From contig NC_065895.1 of NCBI RefSeq assembly GCF_905147045.1, forward strand, positions 2,361,001 through 2,425,000: DNA of 64,000 nt, read 5' to 3'. Numbering within the stretch: the stretch's first letter is position 1; each line of letters starts with the position of its first letter. The position numbers and the translations under genes were made by a program. The notes beneath the pieces were generated by a model. It saw only the letters and a list, made by a program, of their open reading frames with translations. It was not told the DNA's origin and ran no database searches. Positions 21,602 to 33,112 of the stretch are shown piece after piece. This DNA comes from Nymphalis io. Its lineage: Eukaryota; Arthropoda; Insecta; Lepidoptera; Nymphalidae.

Positions 21602-22491
21602 TTAAAAGTTGAGATATTTCAAGATAAATTCTAAAGGTTAAAAGGTGAATTGAGCATAGTGTATGTAGGTCAAAAGCTAAGTTGAAATTTAAACTAACAT
21701 TTTCGGCCAAACTTGTTACGTAACATAGCAACGAATGTAGACAAAACAAAACGAATACTGAACATACACCTCAAACAATTCGACGAATTAAAATCGTATG
21801 ATTTATTATTCATATTCTTGGAGATATCTATGGTTTCGTTTTAAAACTAAGAATCGAATCTTATGTCGAATCGATAATGATTATTGTATACTTATGTATA
21901 TCGTAAATCATCAGCTTTAAGCACTTCATCTATCTCAAAATGATCTTACATTTTGTAATAAAAATATTATTTAAGAATTAAACTTTGAATTACTTAAGTA
22001 GTTTTTCCTTAAGCTTGTGTCAAAAAATCAAGTCAATATAACATTTTTAACAAAATAAATATTGATATTCTTAAAACAATGTATTCGTTCTGCGACATTT
22101 ATATAATGATAAAAATATAAGCATTATTTTCTATAACGAGTCTACAAACTATAACAAACAACCAACTTTCGTAAGCGCGTGCGTTTTCAACGCAAGGCCG
22201 CTTCCCGACACCAATGGATGGGAATGACCTAAAATTGCCTCGCTCTCAGATATTACTCGGCATTCGTTAGAAACGAGGTGGTACGTTTGTTGAGCGCTCG
22301 CAGAGAAAATACGTGTCAGTGAGCGAGAAACAAAGATGCTTTCTGTTTCCACTACGCAATTCTATATAACTTTTATACTTCGTCATATTTTTCAATTTTA
22401 AACGTGTTTCTATTTTTAGCATATCCTTGAAATGTGAAAATATTCTATAATCATGATATTATTTTATGTCAGTTTATAATAAGCAATTATA

Positions 22492-22742
22492 TTATGCTAA
22501 TTTGCTTCTTAACAAAACCAGTCCAACTATCGCCAGCATGAGCAGAACCTAAAAAAATTATTTCGTATTCATAATAATACATTCTCTGTGGTCATTACAT
22601 AAGCATCCGGCACATCCCAAACATATATCATTGTGATGCCACCAATCTCCAAAAGTTAATGACTATTGGAGGCATTCCCCTGTGGCCCGAGAGCACGCGC
22701 GCCGCGTCCGTGCCTACGGCCGTCATAACCCTTCCCTCCACG
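22492..22742 (-). CDS. Candidate two-exon C-terminal membrane-anchor fragment
   Basis: On the minus strand, 22742-22643 is bounded on the left by acceptor-like GTCTTTAG and on the right by a GTGGCA donor. A 94-nt putative intron ending AATTTTTTTAG leads to 22548-22492. The joined frame reads VEGRVMTAVGTDAARV, RGMPPIVINFWRL, then VLLMLAIVGLVLLRSKLA and a stop: a hydrophobic helix with a short basic tail, as in tail-anchored proteins. I do not recognise the protein. The donor is weak. Exon 1 is also open on the plus strand (RHSPVAREHARRVRAYGRHN), and a second frame is open across the terminal exon. It could also be a decayed transposon. Confidence 0.25.
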
Positions 22743-24090
22743 CTAAAGACATACTTATTTCTAATTAACTAAAGAACAAGGTTCCATAACAATATATTCT
22801 TATAGGCAACAGGTGTCCGAACAGGCCTCAGGCAGAGGAAGGGCGATAGTTTCGGAGATAATGTTTCACCCGATGCGAGAAGCTGATGTCTTGATTCTTT
22901 GCCTGATGGAACATGACGTAGAGTTTTCTGCTATTGTAGTAGTAATTTAATTAAGCGCACCGTGTTTACACGATCAATGGAGCCGATAAATTAATATTTT
23001 AGATCTTTAATCTATTTCGTTTGATGGATAATATTCACAAAGAAATAAAATCCATTGCTAATTTTTTACATGACAATTACCTATATTATATATTTAGATC
23101 ATGTTTAAAATTACTGTTGCATAAAATTAAACAGAAAAACGGTTAACCGCAATGTTGGCAGGAAGAGGGTTGTTCTGTTATACAAAGGACGATATCAATC
23201 AAACACCTGCGTAACGGACACGTTACTTTTGCGTGCTCTAACTTTAAACAAAATTAAGGTATAAAATTTTAACTACCACAATTCAATTCTTGTTTTAATT
23301 AAAAGGTAACAATAAAAGAAAATAATAACATTTTTAAGAAAACTAAATTTACATATGGTTGAAAAAAATGTTAAGAATTTTCCAAACTATAAACTTTAAT
23401 CTTGGAATAATTAGGGTTGGTCCCATAGTACCGGTAATAACGCTTAGCCCCGAGCCTTCGACGCCTAGTAAAGTTTCATCAATGACTGCAGGATGGACGT
23501 TATTTAGTACTACCTTGCCTGGGGACTTCTCGTTATTACTAAGCCGTCAATTTATGTTAGTAAAGTTATCATGCCTTTGGTAAGAGATTCATAGTCATAA
23601 TTACAAGATATTTTCAAAAAATTAAAAATAACAATATTAAACTAAATTTTGAAGACAAAACATTTCATTATTAACTATGAACGCGTTCAACTGTGACAGA
23701 ACAATCTAATTTTCCAACGTAGCCTTAAGTTATTTAAAATAAAACATAAATATTTGTAGCAATATTAAAATTGAAGCGTTGACATTGTACCGACCTCACA
23801 CAAAATGGAAACCAATACGTGTCCAATATTCTGCTAAATTACTTCCTAAGACCATTGCTAACGAGAAAACAAAAGGGTTATTGTTGTATGGAACATTCGA
23901 ACGGAAGCCTTGAAGCCACATGTCGAATTACACTGAAATTTTCAATGGCGTTTGTATAATTTGGTTAAATTACTAACTTAGTTAATTTTTGTTCGACTCG
24001 GTAAATGTATTGTCTATTTTTCTCCTGACTACGTTTTTAAAATATAGCTTTATACCAACTGATATTAAATAAAATCTTTGTAAAGTGATG

Positions 24091-24461
24091 ATGATGATAT
24101 CCTCCAGACCGATTTCAGCCATTTCAGGCGGCCAATCTCAAGAGAGATTAGCTAACTACGCAGGAGATATTATAGTGCACAAGTGTGTGCGCAAACACAG
24201 GTGCACTCTCTATTCCCTAACTCCATAATCCGATGGGAAGGCAATCCGACACGACCGGAAAGAGTTTAGGCGCAGGAACAACGGCTTTACGTGCTTTCCG
24301 AGGCACGGGAGTGAACACACTTCCAACTTCCAGACTCCGGGCTGCTATTGAGAATTTTCTGACAGAAAAACCCAATAATTTTTTATTGGCCCGACCTGGG
24401 AATTGAACCCAAGACCTCCGGTTCTGCGGCCTTTCATCAAGCTACTAGACCAATGAAGCAG
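24091..24461 (-). repeat. SINE-C, near full-length tRNA-derived copy
   Basis: Read on the minus strand it starts with a tRNA-like head: an A-box-like TTGGTCTAGTAGCTTG followed by a perfect B box GGTTCAATTCC. After that come a body of about 280 bp and a GAT-rich tail (ATCATCATC on the minus strand). The head and pol III boxes identify it as a tRNA-derived SINE. Confidence 0.85.
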
Positions 24462-25430
24462 TCAAGTCATTGTAAAGTATGATGATGCCGAACAATTTTA
24501 AATTCCAAATTTTAAAGTCCACTAGAAAAAACCTATCATTATCATAATACCAGTAAGTAATAATTCCTCAATTAAAAACCACGTAGAATTAAAGTTTTGA
24601 TTACGTTGTATCGACAATTTTAATTGAAGTAAAACCAAATTTACATTTAAACGATTCCGTTGATGAGTAGGTATTGCAGTGACAGCATTAATTACCTAAT
24701 TTTCGATAAAAAAAAACTCGTAAAGAGCAAAGCCATTTAAATTGGGTAAAGTTTTGCCAATTCACAGAAAATTTAGACCGAAGTATATAATAAAATAAGG
24801 GTCCAAGTTTAATGTACAAAGTATGATAAAAGTCTGTTTAATAGATTTTTTTTAATCTTTTAAGCGATTTCTAGTCGATAATCTAGTCTTGTATATTTGT
24901 TTGTAATTGTATATATTTGACACTGAAGTCCTAACACTTACGATTATAATAGCAAAAATCCAAATGGGTATACGTAGGTGGCACTGACATCTAATGACGT
25001 AACAGGCGACCAATGAGCATTCAGGTTAAAGCCAAATTAGTTGATCTGCCTTTGACCAGTGTTGTAGAAACTGGAATACAGTAAGCTATAAATAAATGTG
25101 TAATTAAGCTGTCTGCGTACATAGGGGTCAGGGTTGAGCGGTCCCGTGTCCCTCCCACACCATTGTGCCCGCTTATGCTGACATACAGCTTATGTACAAA
25201 GTAATGACTCATATATTATATACTTTTTATTCTTACAATTTATTACAAGTTTGAAATACGCCTTTTGATATATAATATATTATTGTAATATTGCAATTAT
25301 TTATAATTAAATTGTGAATATCCTGTACGAAAATCAACGAATTCCAAATGTCGTTTTTTATCATTTATTTGAATGTTTCTATATTTATTTTGTTATTTCA
25401 ACGATCTACCTATTTATACTTACTTATCTT

Positions 25431-25725
25431 ATATATTTTTTGTTTATAAAATAGGTAGGCAGACCGACAAACAGGCTCACCATAGCCCATTAGGGCTATG
25501 GTGATCACTTACCATAAGGTTGGTAAGTATGGTTGGTATAGTAGGTGGGGCATTGGCGCTGTAAGAAATATTAACTATTCCTTACATCGCCAATGCGCCA
25601 CCTACCTTGGAAAATAAAATGTTATGTCCCTTGTGCCTGTTACATGGAATCAGTCATCCTTCAAATCGGAACACAAAAATACTAAGTACTGCTTTTTGGC
25701 GATATAATATGTGATGAGAATATGA
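25431..25725 (-). repeat. SINE-A copy 5 (diverged)
   Basis: A minus-oriented copy with TATAAAATAGGTAGGC at the tail side. Its GGTCACC region carries an extra perfect 11-bp hairpin (25478-25488 with 25493-25503) and a duplicated TTGGTAAG/TTGGTATA segment. Confidence 0.75.
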
Positions 25726-26544
25726 GATACAATAATGATTAAAGTTTCATTCTGTTAGGGAAACACCGAACAAGCTTCGAGTTTACTTTACGTTCAATAA
25801 GGATTCCTATGAATACGAATTTGTTGAAATTTTATATTAACCTATAAATTAAAATTTAATCAAAAAGCGATAACAACATCCTAACGTTATTATATTTAGG
25901 TAGTTAAATAATCATTAGCCATCACCGTATACATTTGACCTAGCCGTTACGGCCGTGAATGTGTAATCTAAAATAAATAAAGTATTTATTGTGTTAACAA
26001 AGACATACAGATAATCTAAAAAAACAACGTTAAAAATGTTTAGCCACGCGAGCATTGTTGTGCAAATGGGTTGCATATATACATAATTAATCGTGTTGTC
26101 CGTTCGTCCGTTGCTGTAGAGACGAGCGGTCGTCGAAACAATATTTAATATTCAACTATTATTTAACCGTATAAGAAATATATACTATTTAATTACTTCC
26201 TTAAAATATTGTAATTAAAACAACATTTGCGTGTCATAATTGGGTGCACGGCTGTGCGGCAGCCAAGTACAGGGGAGTGAAAGGGGCACAAGTCGCTAAA
26301 CAGAATATTCCAGAGTCATTCAAGAAAATTTTATTGCTAAGTGTTCTAACCACTTAATGTAATTTTGTTATTGCATTCGCATTCGATAATTCGTTCAAAC
26401 CTTGGCTCTGACATTGTTTACTATGACGTGATCGTAATGTTGCATAATAACGCGAACAAATGTACGGAGCTTTTGAACTTCTGTATTAATATGACACCTG
26501 AAGAAATTACATTGTAATTTGATATGTAATAAATTTAACTTTGT

Positions 26545-26826
26545 GGTAGGACTATATGCACGTCTGGGAAGGTACGACCCACTCATTATACATATATTCT
26601 GCCGCCAAGCAGCAATTTTTAGTATTGTTGTGTTTCGGTTAAAACGGTTATTGAGAAATTGTAACTACAGGAACATGGGACATACCATCTTAGTTCCCAA
26701 GGTTGGTGGCGCATTGGCGATACAGTTGATATTTCTAACAGTGCCAATGTCTATGGGCGGCGGTGATCACCAACTATTAAGTGGTCCATTAGATAGTCCG
26801 TCTACCTACTATAACTTAAAAAAATA
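26545..26826 (+). repeat. SINE-A copy 6 (diverged, near full length)
   Basis: It runs from TAGGACTATATGCACGTCTGG to GTCTACCTACTATAACTTAA and an A-rich tail. It accounts for most of the 113-codon ORF in this place. Confidence 0.8.
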
Positions 26827-27125
26827 TGAAGATAACTCAATTAGTAATTTAAAGCAGTAATTTATAACATGAGCAAAAATTTAAAATAAACCTAAAAAAA
26901 AACATCTCAACAACAACTTTATGCAGCGCAAAATAATTTACGTCATAAACCTATCATTATTTCATAAAAAGGATCCACCTCAAACTTTTCAATTTACGAA
27001 AATCGGCTGAAGATAATTAGTGGGAAGAGATAAGATTGATGATGAGCAAAAACTGATTCAAATGACGCCTGAATGGAATAACCTTTAATATCAGACAGCC
27101 TGGCTTTGCTATGTATACTATATAT

Positions 27126-27173
27126 GCTTTAAATAAAAACGTAAAGATAGAACTTTATGTTTTTATTTAAAGC
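27126..27173. repeat. 48-bp inverted repeat
   Basis: Arms 27126-27146 and 27153-27173 (21 bp each, starting GCTTTAAATAAAAACG) are complementary with one mismatch around a 6-nt loop. The GTATTTAAAGCG segment repeats again just downstream. Confidence 0.85.
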
Positions 27174-29100
27174 GTCGTATTTAAAGCGACCAGCGTCGGA
27201 CACGCACAGATAATATTTAACACTTATGAAAGTAATTTTTTTTTTTGTATAATCTATGGTAATTTTCAAAGTTGAATTAAACTCGAAAATGTATGCTTTG
27301 AAACGCTTTTTAACAAGCTATATACAAATAGTGAAAGTAGAAAATATACTTGTTCAATACAAGTGACAGCCGGTATATAGATGCCCCATACCCAGTGATG
27401 GTTTATATGAGTTTTAATATATATAATGTAAAGGCATTACTTTATCAACCTTGTTATCACGTCAAACCTATTTCTGATTCACTAAGTTTTCACAATTTTT
27501 GCATTGGAAAACCTCTGTTATCAATAAGTTAAATACTTTTAAAGTTCAATGACCGATTTAAGCGCCACTCCTGCAAGTGGCTTTTTATATGTAAGTTGTG
27601 ACTAACATCAACACAGCTATCTGTAACTATCTGAACCATAATACCTAAGAAAAATAAATTAAAATATAGAAATGTGATAAAAAGAAAGGCATATAGTATT
27701 AACTATTTATATTAACTTAAAATCGATATACTATTTATATCGTTTAAAATTAGAACGCGGTTGCATTTAAAAATGGAACACTCATGTCCCCTTTGACTAT
27801 AGTTGAACCTGTTTTCTACCATTTCTGTAGTATTCACGTTTTCTAGCCACACACTAGATTGAATGTCAAGTAACATCCTACAATGTAGTCAGCCTTGGTA
27901 TATCTGGACACACGACTCATCACTGTGCAGCCACGCCATTTCTGACGTCCTATCCCATTTTATTTAACAATATCGGGCTTATTTATGAACGTTGCTTGAC
28001 GAATGTTTAGTTAAATGATCAATTATCTCTTTCTACCATCATTGATTTGTCATTCGAAAGAAGAAAACACACAACGTTTATAAGTATGTCTGTATATGTA
28101 CATAATTTTCATTCATATTATTATTTTCTTTTTAAAGTGCCTTCTGTCCTTACTTTATAAATTTATTTCTTTTTAAGATCGATGTCTGTCGTCAAAACGT
28201 TGGTTTCGCCTTAATTAAAACAATAAAGACTATTTACGTCACTAATAAAAGCCTGTATATTAATTTCACTCCATCAGAGTGATGTTGAATTTAATGACTA
28301 AAAATTCATTTTATTTTAATTACATTGAACAAATACATTAAAAATTCAACGAAACATTAGCTTTAGCAAAAATAAAACTATATCTTTAAAAAATAAAATA
28401 ATGAACACATTTGTGTCATGTTTTTTATAAAGTGAAATGATACATCAAAGTGTATGTAGCGTAACTTTTCACGATCCATAAAAAACCATGAGCATAGGAA
28501 ACAACGATTCTCCACGCACGCTATAATCCGTAACACGATGTTTGTCTAAAACCTATGTTAAATGTTAACAGATAAAAAAAAACAATAACTGCACGTCATA
28601 GTGACTCCTAAGTGCACTCACAAAAGAGGCCATGTTTCCGTGTCAATTAAAAGAGATCACTTTGTTTATCGATGGCGGATCGACAATGGTCGTTCCCATA
28701 TCGAACGGGTAGATTACCATTACGATCGAACCATTACACTTTACGAGATTTTGATTGTACCGCGACTAACGATATGGGGGCACGAAAGGCACAGGCTGAG
28801 TTCGATTTACGACAGTTATAAAATCTCAGTCTTGTCCTATCGATTGAATTTAAGACCAATGGGGGTTTGTAAATCACACCTTTACAAACATTTCGTTTGT
28901 TTATTCGTTAATTGCAACATTTAGTCTGTTAACTCCTGCCTAATGATATCGGCATAAGCTTTTACAGTGACTGACTAAATAAAAAAAAAAGATAGTTTCG
29001 TATATACATTTTTTTATTACATCAACAATAAGAATTTCACAAATAACCTTATTTGTTTTGAATTCTTGCAATCTGATCAACGATTTACTTTTTTTTTATT
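27174..29100. other. AT-rich stretch with no recognised gene
   Basis: An open frame of 107 codons on the plus strand (28601-28924) starts from a non-ATG codon and shows no family resemblance. No SINE copy is visible in this interval. Confidence 0.4.
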
Positions 29101-29134
29101 TATTATTATCATCATATAGGCCTCTGCATCTTTG

Positions 29135-29176
29135 ACAGATGATTTAAGCCTTCGCGATGCCGCTTAAATCATCTGT
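29135..29176. repeat. Hairpin with perfect 15-bp arms
   Basis: ACAGATGATTTAAGC at 29135-29149 is the exact reverse complement of 29162-29176, with a 12-nt loop containing TTCGCGATG. The adjoining AGGCCTCTGCATC/ATGATGATAATAATAA context is typical of a dispersed lepidopteran repeat, so it is probably part of one. Confidence 0.85.
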
Positions 29177-30334
29177 TATTATTATCAATACATACGATTA
29201 TACAGTTAATTTGAATGATCAAACTTAAAACTCCTTAAAACCGCATAACACCTGAGTAAAATGTCAGAAAGTGATATGCGATATTGACTATAATAATAAT
29301 ATAATTTAAAGGATACACGCATCAAAATAGCGTATTAAAGTGAGTCGGTTTTTATCATTTCAGTCGATGTAGAATTCTTAGAGAACTTCATAGCACTACT
29401 GTGGCGTTTACGAATATTACTTTTCATAGAGAATACTTTTTTTTAATACATTAAAGTTTTGTTAATATCTGTATTCTAATTAGTCTCAAATTTGGTATTT
29501 ATTCAACTATTCTACTAAAGTATTTGTTAACAAATTGTCGTTTAACAACGTATTGTTGGAGTTATCGCCTTTTTACAATATTTTGTGTATGACATTGAAT
29601 GGCCTATATCTCTTACATACCAAGAAAAACGTTGATTATGATTATTTGTTTAAAAATATCAGTTATCTTATCTAATTGAAGATGTTATAAAAATAAAATT
29701 ATGTTAGGACTTAATGCTTTCATTTAAACTTTAAAGTCTTTGTTATATTACGATTTTTGATCTATATATGTGAAATTTATGGAGTTACCAGCGAATTGTT
29801 TGTACACACATATTTCTGACACCAACTTAGAAGTACAGATTTAACATATCGCTTTGAGTGACGAAATAAAAATAAAAAAAACAATAGAACGGAAGCGGTC
29901 CCCATTCTTTTCGGATCGAATATTTTATATTTCGCAACGCAAAAGTTGATTTCAATTGTTTTATTTTCCGTGCCACTGCATTTGCAGGCCATTGATAAAA
30001 GTGAATCAAACATCAAAGACCAAGATATACAGGTTATCCTAATCTCCAACCACCAAAGTAAGAGTCGCTTTTGTCGGCGACCGCCTTTTCTCAAAGCGTT
30101 GTAAATTCTGTTCATACAATAAGAGTATTTCTTTTTCTTTTAAATATAAGCAGTTAGGTTTTAGGTCGGTCTTGAAAAGTAAAAGTATACAACTAAATGC
30201 CAGTTAAAATTTACAAGCAATATTCGTTTCATGAAGTATTTATTATTAAAAGTTGTAAGGTCAATAATATAATATTCAGTATATTCAGTTGAAATAATAT
30301 AATTCTCTTATGTATGAAAAAACTATAGATAAGA

Positions 30335-30337
<3 letters not shown>

Positions 30338-30388
<51 letters not shown>

Positions 30389-30411
30389 ATATATTTATAT
30401 ATGTATATATC
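30338..30411. repeat. (AT)n microsatellite with GTATG interruptions
   Basis: Long alternating AT run with a few G/C/T interruptions near both ends. A second shorter run lies at 30645-30676. Confidence 0.9.
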
Positions 30412-30539
30412 TAGATCGGAAATAAATTAAACTAAGAACTTCGCCCAATTACTAAATACATAGCACAATAATGTAGATAAAGCGTATTATTTACAAGATA
30501 AATATAAGTATAGACTATATATGATAAAATAGAGTTGAG

Positions 30540-30640
30540 TAGTTTCTCGGCAGATGCTACATCCCGAACCGGAAGAAGCCTCATTGTTCACAATCTTGTG
30601 AAAAAGATTCAAAAGTACTTCTAAGAGCCTACTTAGAAAA
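30540..30640 (+). repeat. Repeat E fragment (3' end of a dispersed lepidopteran element)
   Basis: It contains AGTTTCTCGGCAGATGCTAC, CCCGAACCGGAAGAAGCCTC, TCAAAAGTACTTCTAAGAGC and CTACTTAGAAAAA, the diverged signature of a very common lepidopteran repeat whose antisense tail also appears at 51940-52020 and 63890-63950. Confidence 0.6.
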
Positions 30641-30884
30641 ATTATATATATATTATATATATATATATATATTATTTTTATTTACAGGTCTATTTAAATA
30701 TTTGGTCTGAATCACTCGACAGATTTAGTTGAGGATTAGAAGAGATCATGGGCGTAAATAATGACTGTTTTAAGTGAGAAACATTTGCGAGCGCACGTTA
30801 CACGTTTCATCGACCGATATTTAATTAAGCGGTTTTGTAAAACTTTTTTAGGGTATATTATTATCAAAAATATTCTTCTTACAT

Positions 30885-31110
30885 CGTTCATAGGCGAGCA
30901 TATATTTCTTGGCGCTGTAAGAAATATTAACCATTATATCGTCATGTGCCACCAACCTTAGGAACTATGTCCCTGTGGTTAACATTTCGTACAATGCTAA
31001 TGTTTATGGGCCTTGGTGACTACTTACCATCAGGTGGCCCTGATGCTCGTCCGCCTTTCTATTCTTTTAAAAAAACCTTCAAATCGGAACACAATAAAAC
31101 TATGCTGTCT
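30885..31110. repeat. SINE-A copy 7, mosaic with an inverted internal block
   Basis: 30890-30977 is minus-oriented (GTAAGAAATATTAACC, then CCACCAACCTTAGGAAC). 30978-31072 is plus-oriented and includes the 3' end (TTAACATTTCGTACAATGC to CGTCCGCCTTTCTATTC plus A-run). 31074-31110 returns to minus orientation (CCTTCAAATCGGAACACAA). Confidence 0.75.
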
Positions 31111-32284
31111 TATTGATTATCAAATCAGAAACTGCAACTGGTTCTGAAAAAAAATACCCTGCCCAGAGAAGAATCGGCAAAAGAAACAACGGTTTTTTTA
31201 CATATTTTTATTATCATGTCTTAAAATTGTTTACAAATTTTATAAAAAAGTATAATAAAAATAGTAAAAATATAGCCAGAAGACGATCGTTTCATACCCA
31301 AGGGGTTCTATCATCTATAAACTTACTAATTGTATAAGTCAAATCGGCGGCACTCATATATTTAATTAACAATTTATTATTAAAATGTTAAGAAAATTAC
31401 AGTTACCACAAATATATTAAAAAAGTTATCTAACATTAAATACATGGTAGCTGCAAGTTATTACTTGCGTTTGTGGGAACAATTACAATTAACGTAGTTT
31501 TGAACCAAGGCCTTATCACTGTACGTTTATTATATATAGTTTTAATTATATATAGTTTAATATTTGGTAGTATTTTATATTATATGTACAGTATTTTTTG
31601 TGGTTTATAATATTCATTACAATGAAATATAACTTTATTACTATTGCATAAATTTATTATACTGTTAATTATAATATTTTTAAACAATATTTTTTAATTT
31701 AACTTTAGTAGATAATAGTTTGAAGTAAACTTTAAAAACTGACCCCTTATTCGGCGAGCGTTTTAAACAAATTACAATATATAAAATAATAGATTATCCA
31801 GCATCAATTGGCCAAATTTTCTGCTCAATCAGATGAAACTTACTTGTACCAAATTCAAGTGTAAGATTTGACACACACACACTAACTTATATACTTTTCT
31901 AATTTACTTAATACATTTAAACACGTCGAGTTTTACATATTTAATTTAGTGCTTCATTTTATATATGCCCCACTCCAGTACATATATATTACGATGTTTA
32001 TTGATTGAAATTCTTATTTAGATCACCTAGTTGTTCAAAATAACACTCAATTACAGCGAAGGCTCGCAGCGGATGTTATAATGATATAATAAGGGTAACT
32101 CTAGTTCAGATCACACGGTAGAGATATATTCATCCAGACAAATGAATTAATAAACATGTACATATTCGAAAGTATTAATAATTTAATTTGCAAGATTTTT
32201 TTGTATATTTTGGATAGATCGTTAAACGTAAATATTAATAAAAGTTTATAAATGGTTAGAAAAAAATAATAATCGCAATTTTAC

Positions 32285-32485
32285 TAGTGTTTGCCCGCGG
32301 CTTCGCTTGCGTATCAGGGCTGAGAAGCTATTGTTAGGTATAAAAAAGTAGAATATGTCCTACCTCGGGTTTCAAGCTTGCTTCATACCGAATTTAATCA
32401 AAATCGGTTCAGTGGTTTAACCGTGAAAGCGTCAGACACAGACAGACAGAGACAGACAGACTTACATTTGCATTTATAATATAAG
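32285..32485 (+). repeat. Repeat F copy
   Basis: It begins ACTAGTGTTTGCCCGCGGC, passes CAAGCTTGCTTCATACCGAA, AATCGGTTCAGTGG and a GACAGACAGAGACAGACAGAC tract, and ends ATTTATAATATAAGTATA. It is the most complete copy of this family in the window. Confidence 0.75.
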
Positions 32486-33071
32486 TATAAACATATTAAG
32501 AATTAATTATTATCGCATGACCTGCTTAAGGTACAGACAATAATGGAAAAATAGACTTCCGTTACACGAAACTGTGCGAATTAACGGCTTAGTGTAACAA
32601 AAAAAAAAGGAAAACAATAACCCAAATGCTCTCGTAATTATTGTATAACAATCGCAAGAGTGTGAGAGTGTCGGAAAAGAGATGGATTGACATCATAGGG
32701 CCATTAGGTTAGCGAGGCGAAAGCGCATCAGCTCGTACGTGCGAATAGATGCGCTTGCGCAACGTATAATAGGCTTTTATTACGCTTCGTCGTACTTCAG
32801 TGGACTAAAGCGATAAATTGCTCTGATATGTTTTATATATCGCGCTAGTGGAGTATAAATGAGATAAAATTACAAAATTTTATAAAAATGAAAGTGATTA
32901 CGGTAAATATTCATAAATGGAACGATTACATTGATTAGAGCTTTCTGATTTTTGGAAGATTTACAAAAGAGGTTATTGTTTAGTGATATTTGAATACATT
33001 TGTCATACTGTTATTTCAAACTCGTGATAGTATTTAATAAAAAAATAAAGTATTTCCAAACGTTAACTTAC

Positions 33072-33112
33072 AGACTGAAAACGACGCCGAACGTCTTAGA
33101 TATCACCCCCAT
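33072..33112 (-). other. Candidate first coding exon
   Basis: On the minus strand an ATG opens MGVISKTFGVVFS and runs into a good donor (TCT followed by GTAAGT). It sits at the downstream edge of a 500-bp CpG-richer patch (about 33080-33700) with a TCAGT initiator-like motif near 33313. No downstream exon was found, and the peptide is not recognised. Confidence 0.2.

Noticed and set aside
22149..22352. GC-richer block with a 67-codon minus-strand ORF
   Set aside because: It could be a promoter or 5' UTR but shows no consistent coding signal, TATA box or exon border; not annotated.
28601..28924. 107-codon plus-strand ORF
   Set aside because: Begins at a non-ATG codon, has no splice context or family resemblance; CpG-containing but not convincingly coding.
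29777..30115. 112-codon minus-strand ORF
   Set aside because: No recognisable motif, background base composition, mixed hydrophobic/basic stretches as expected from AT-rich chance frames; not called as a gene.
30338..30411. Possible centromeric or origin-like AT tract
   Set aside because: Simple dinucleotide repeats of this length are common and give no evidence for such a function.
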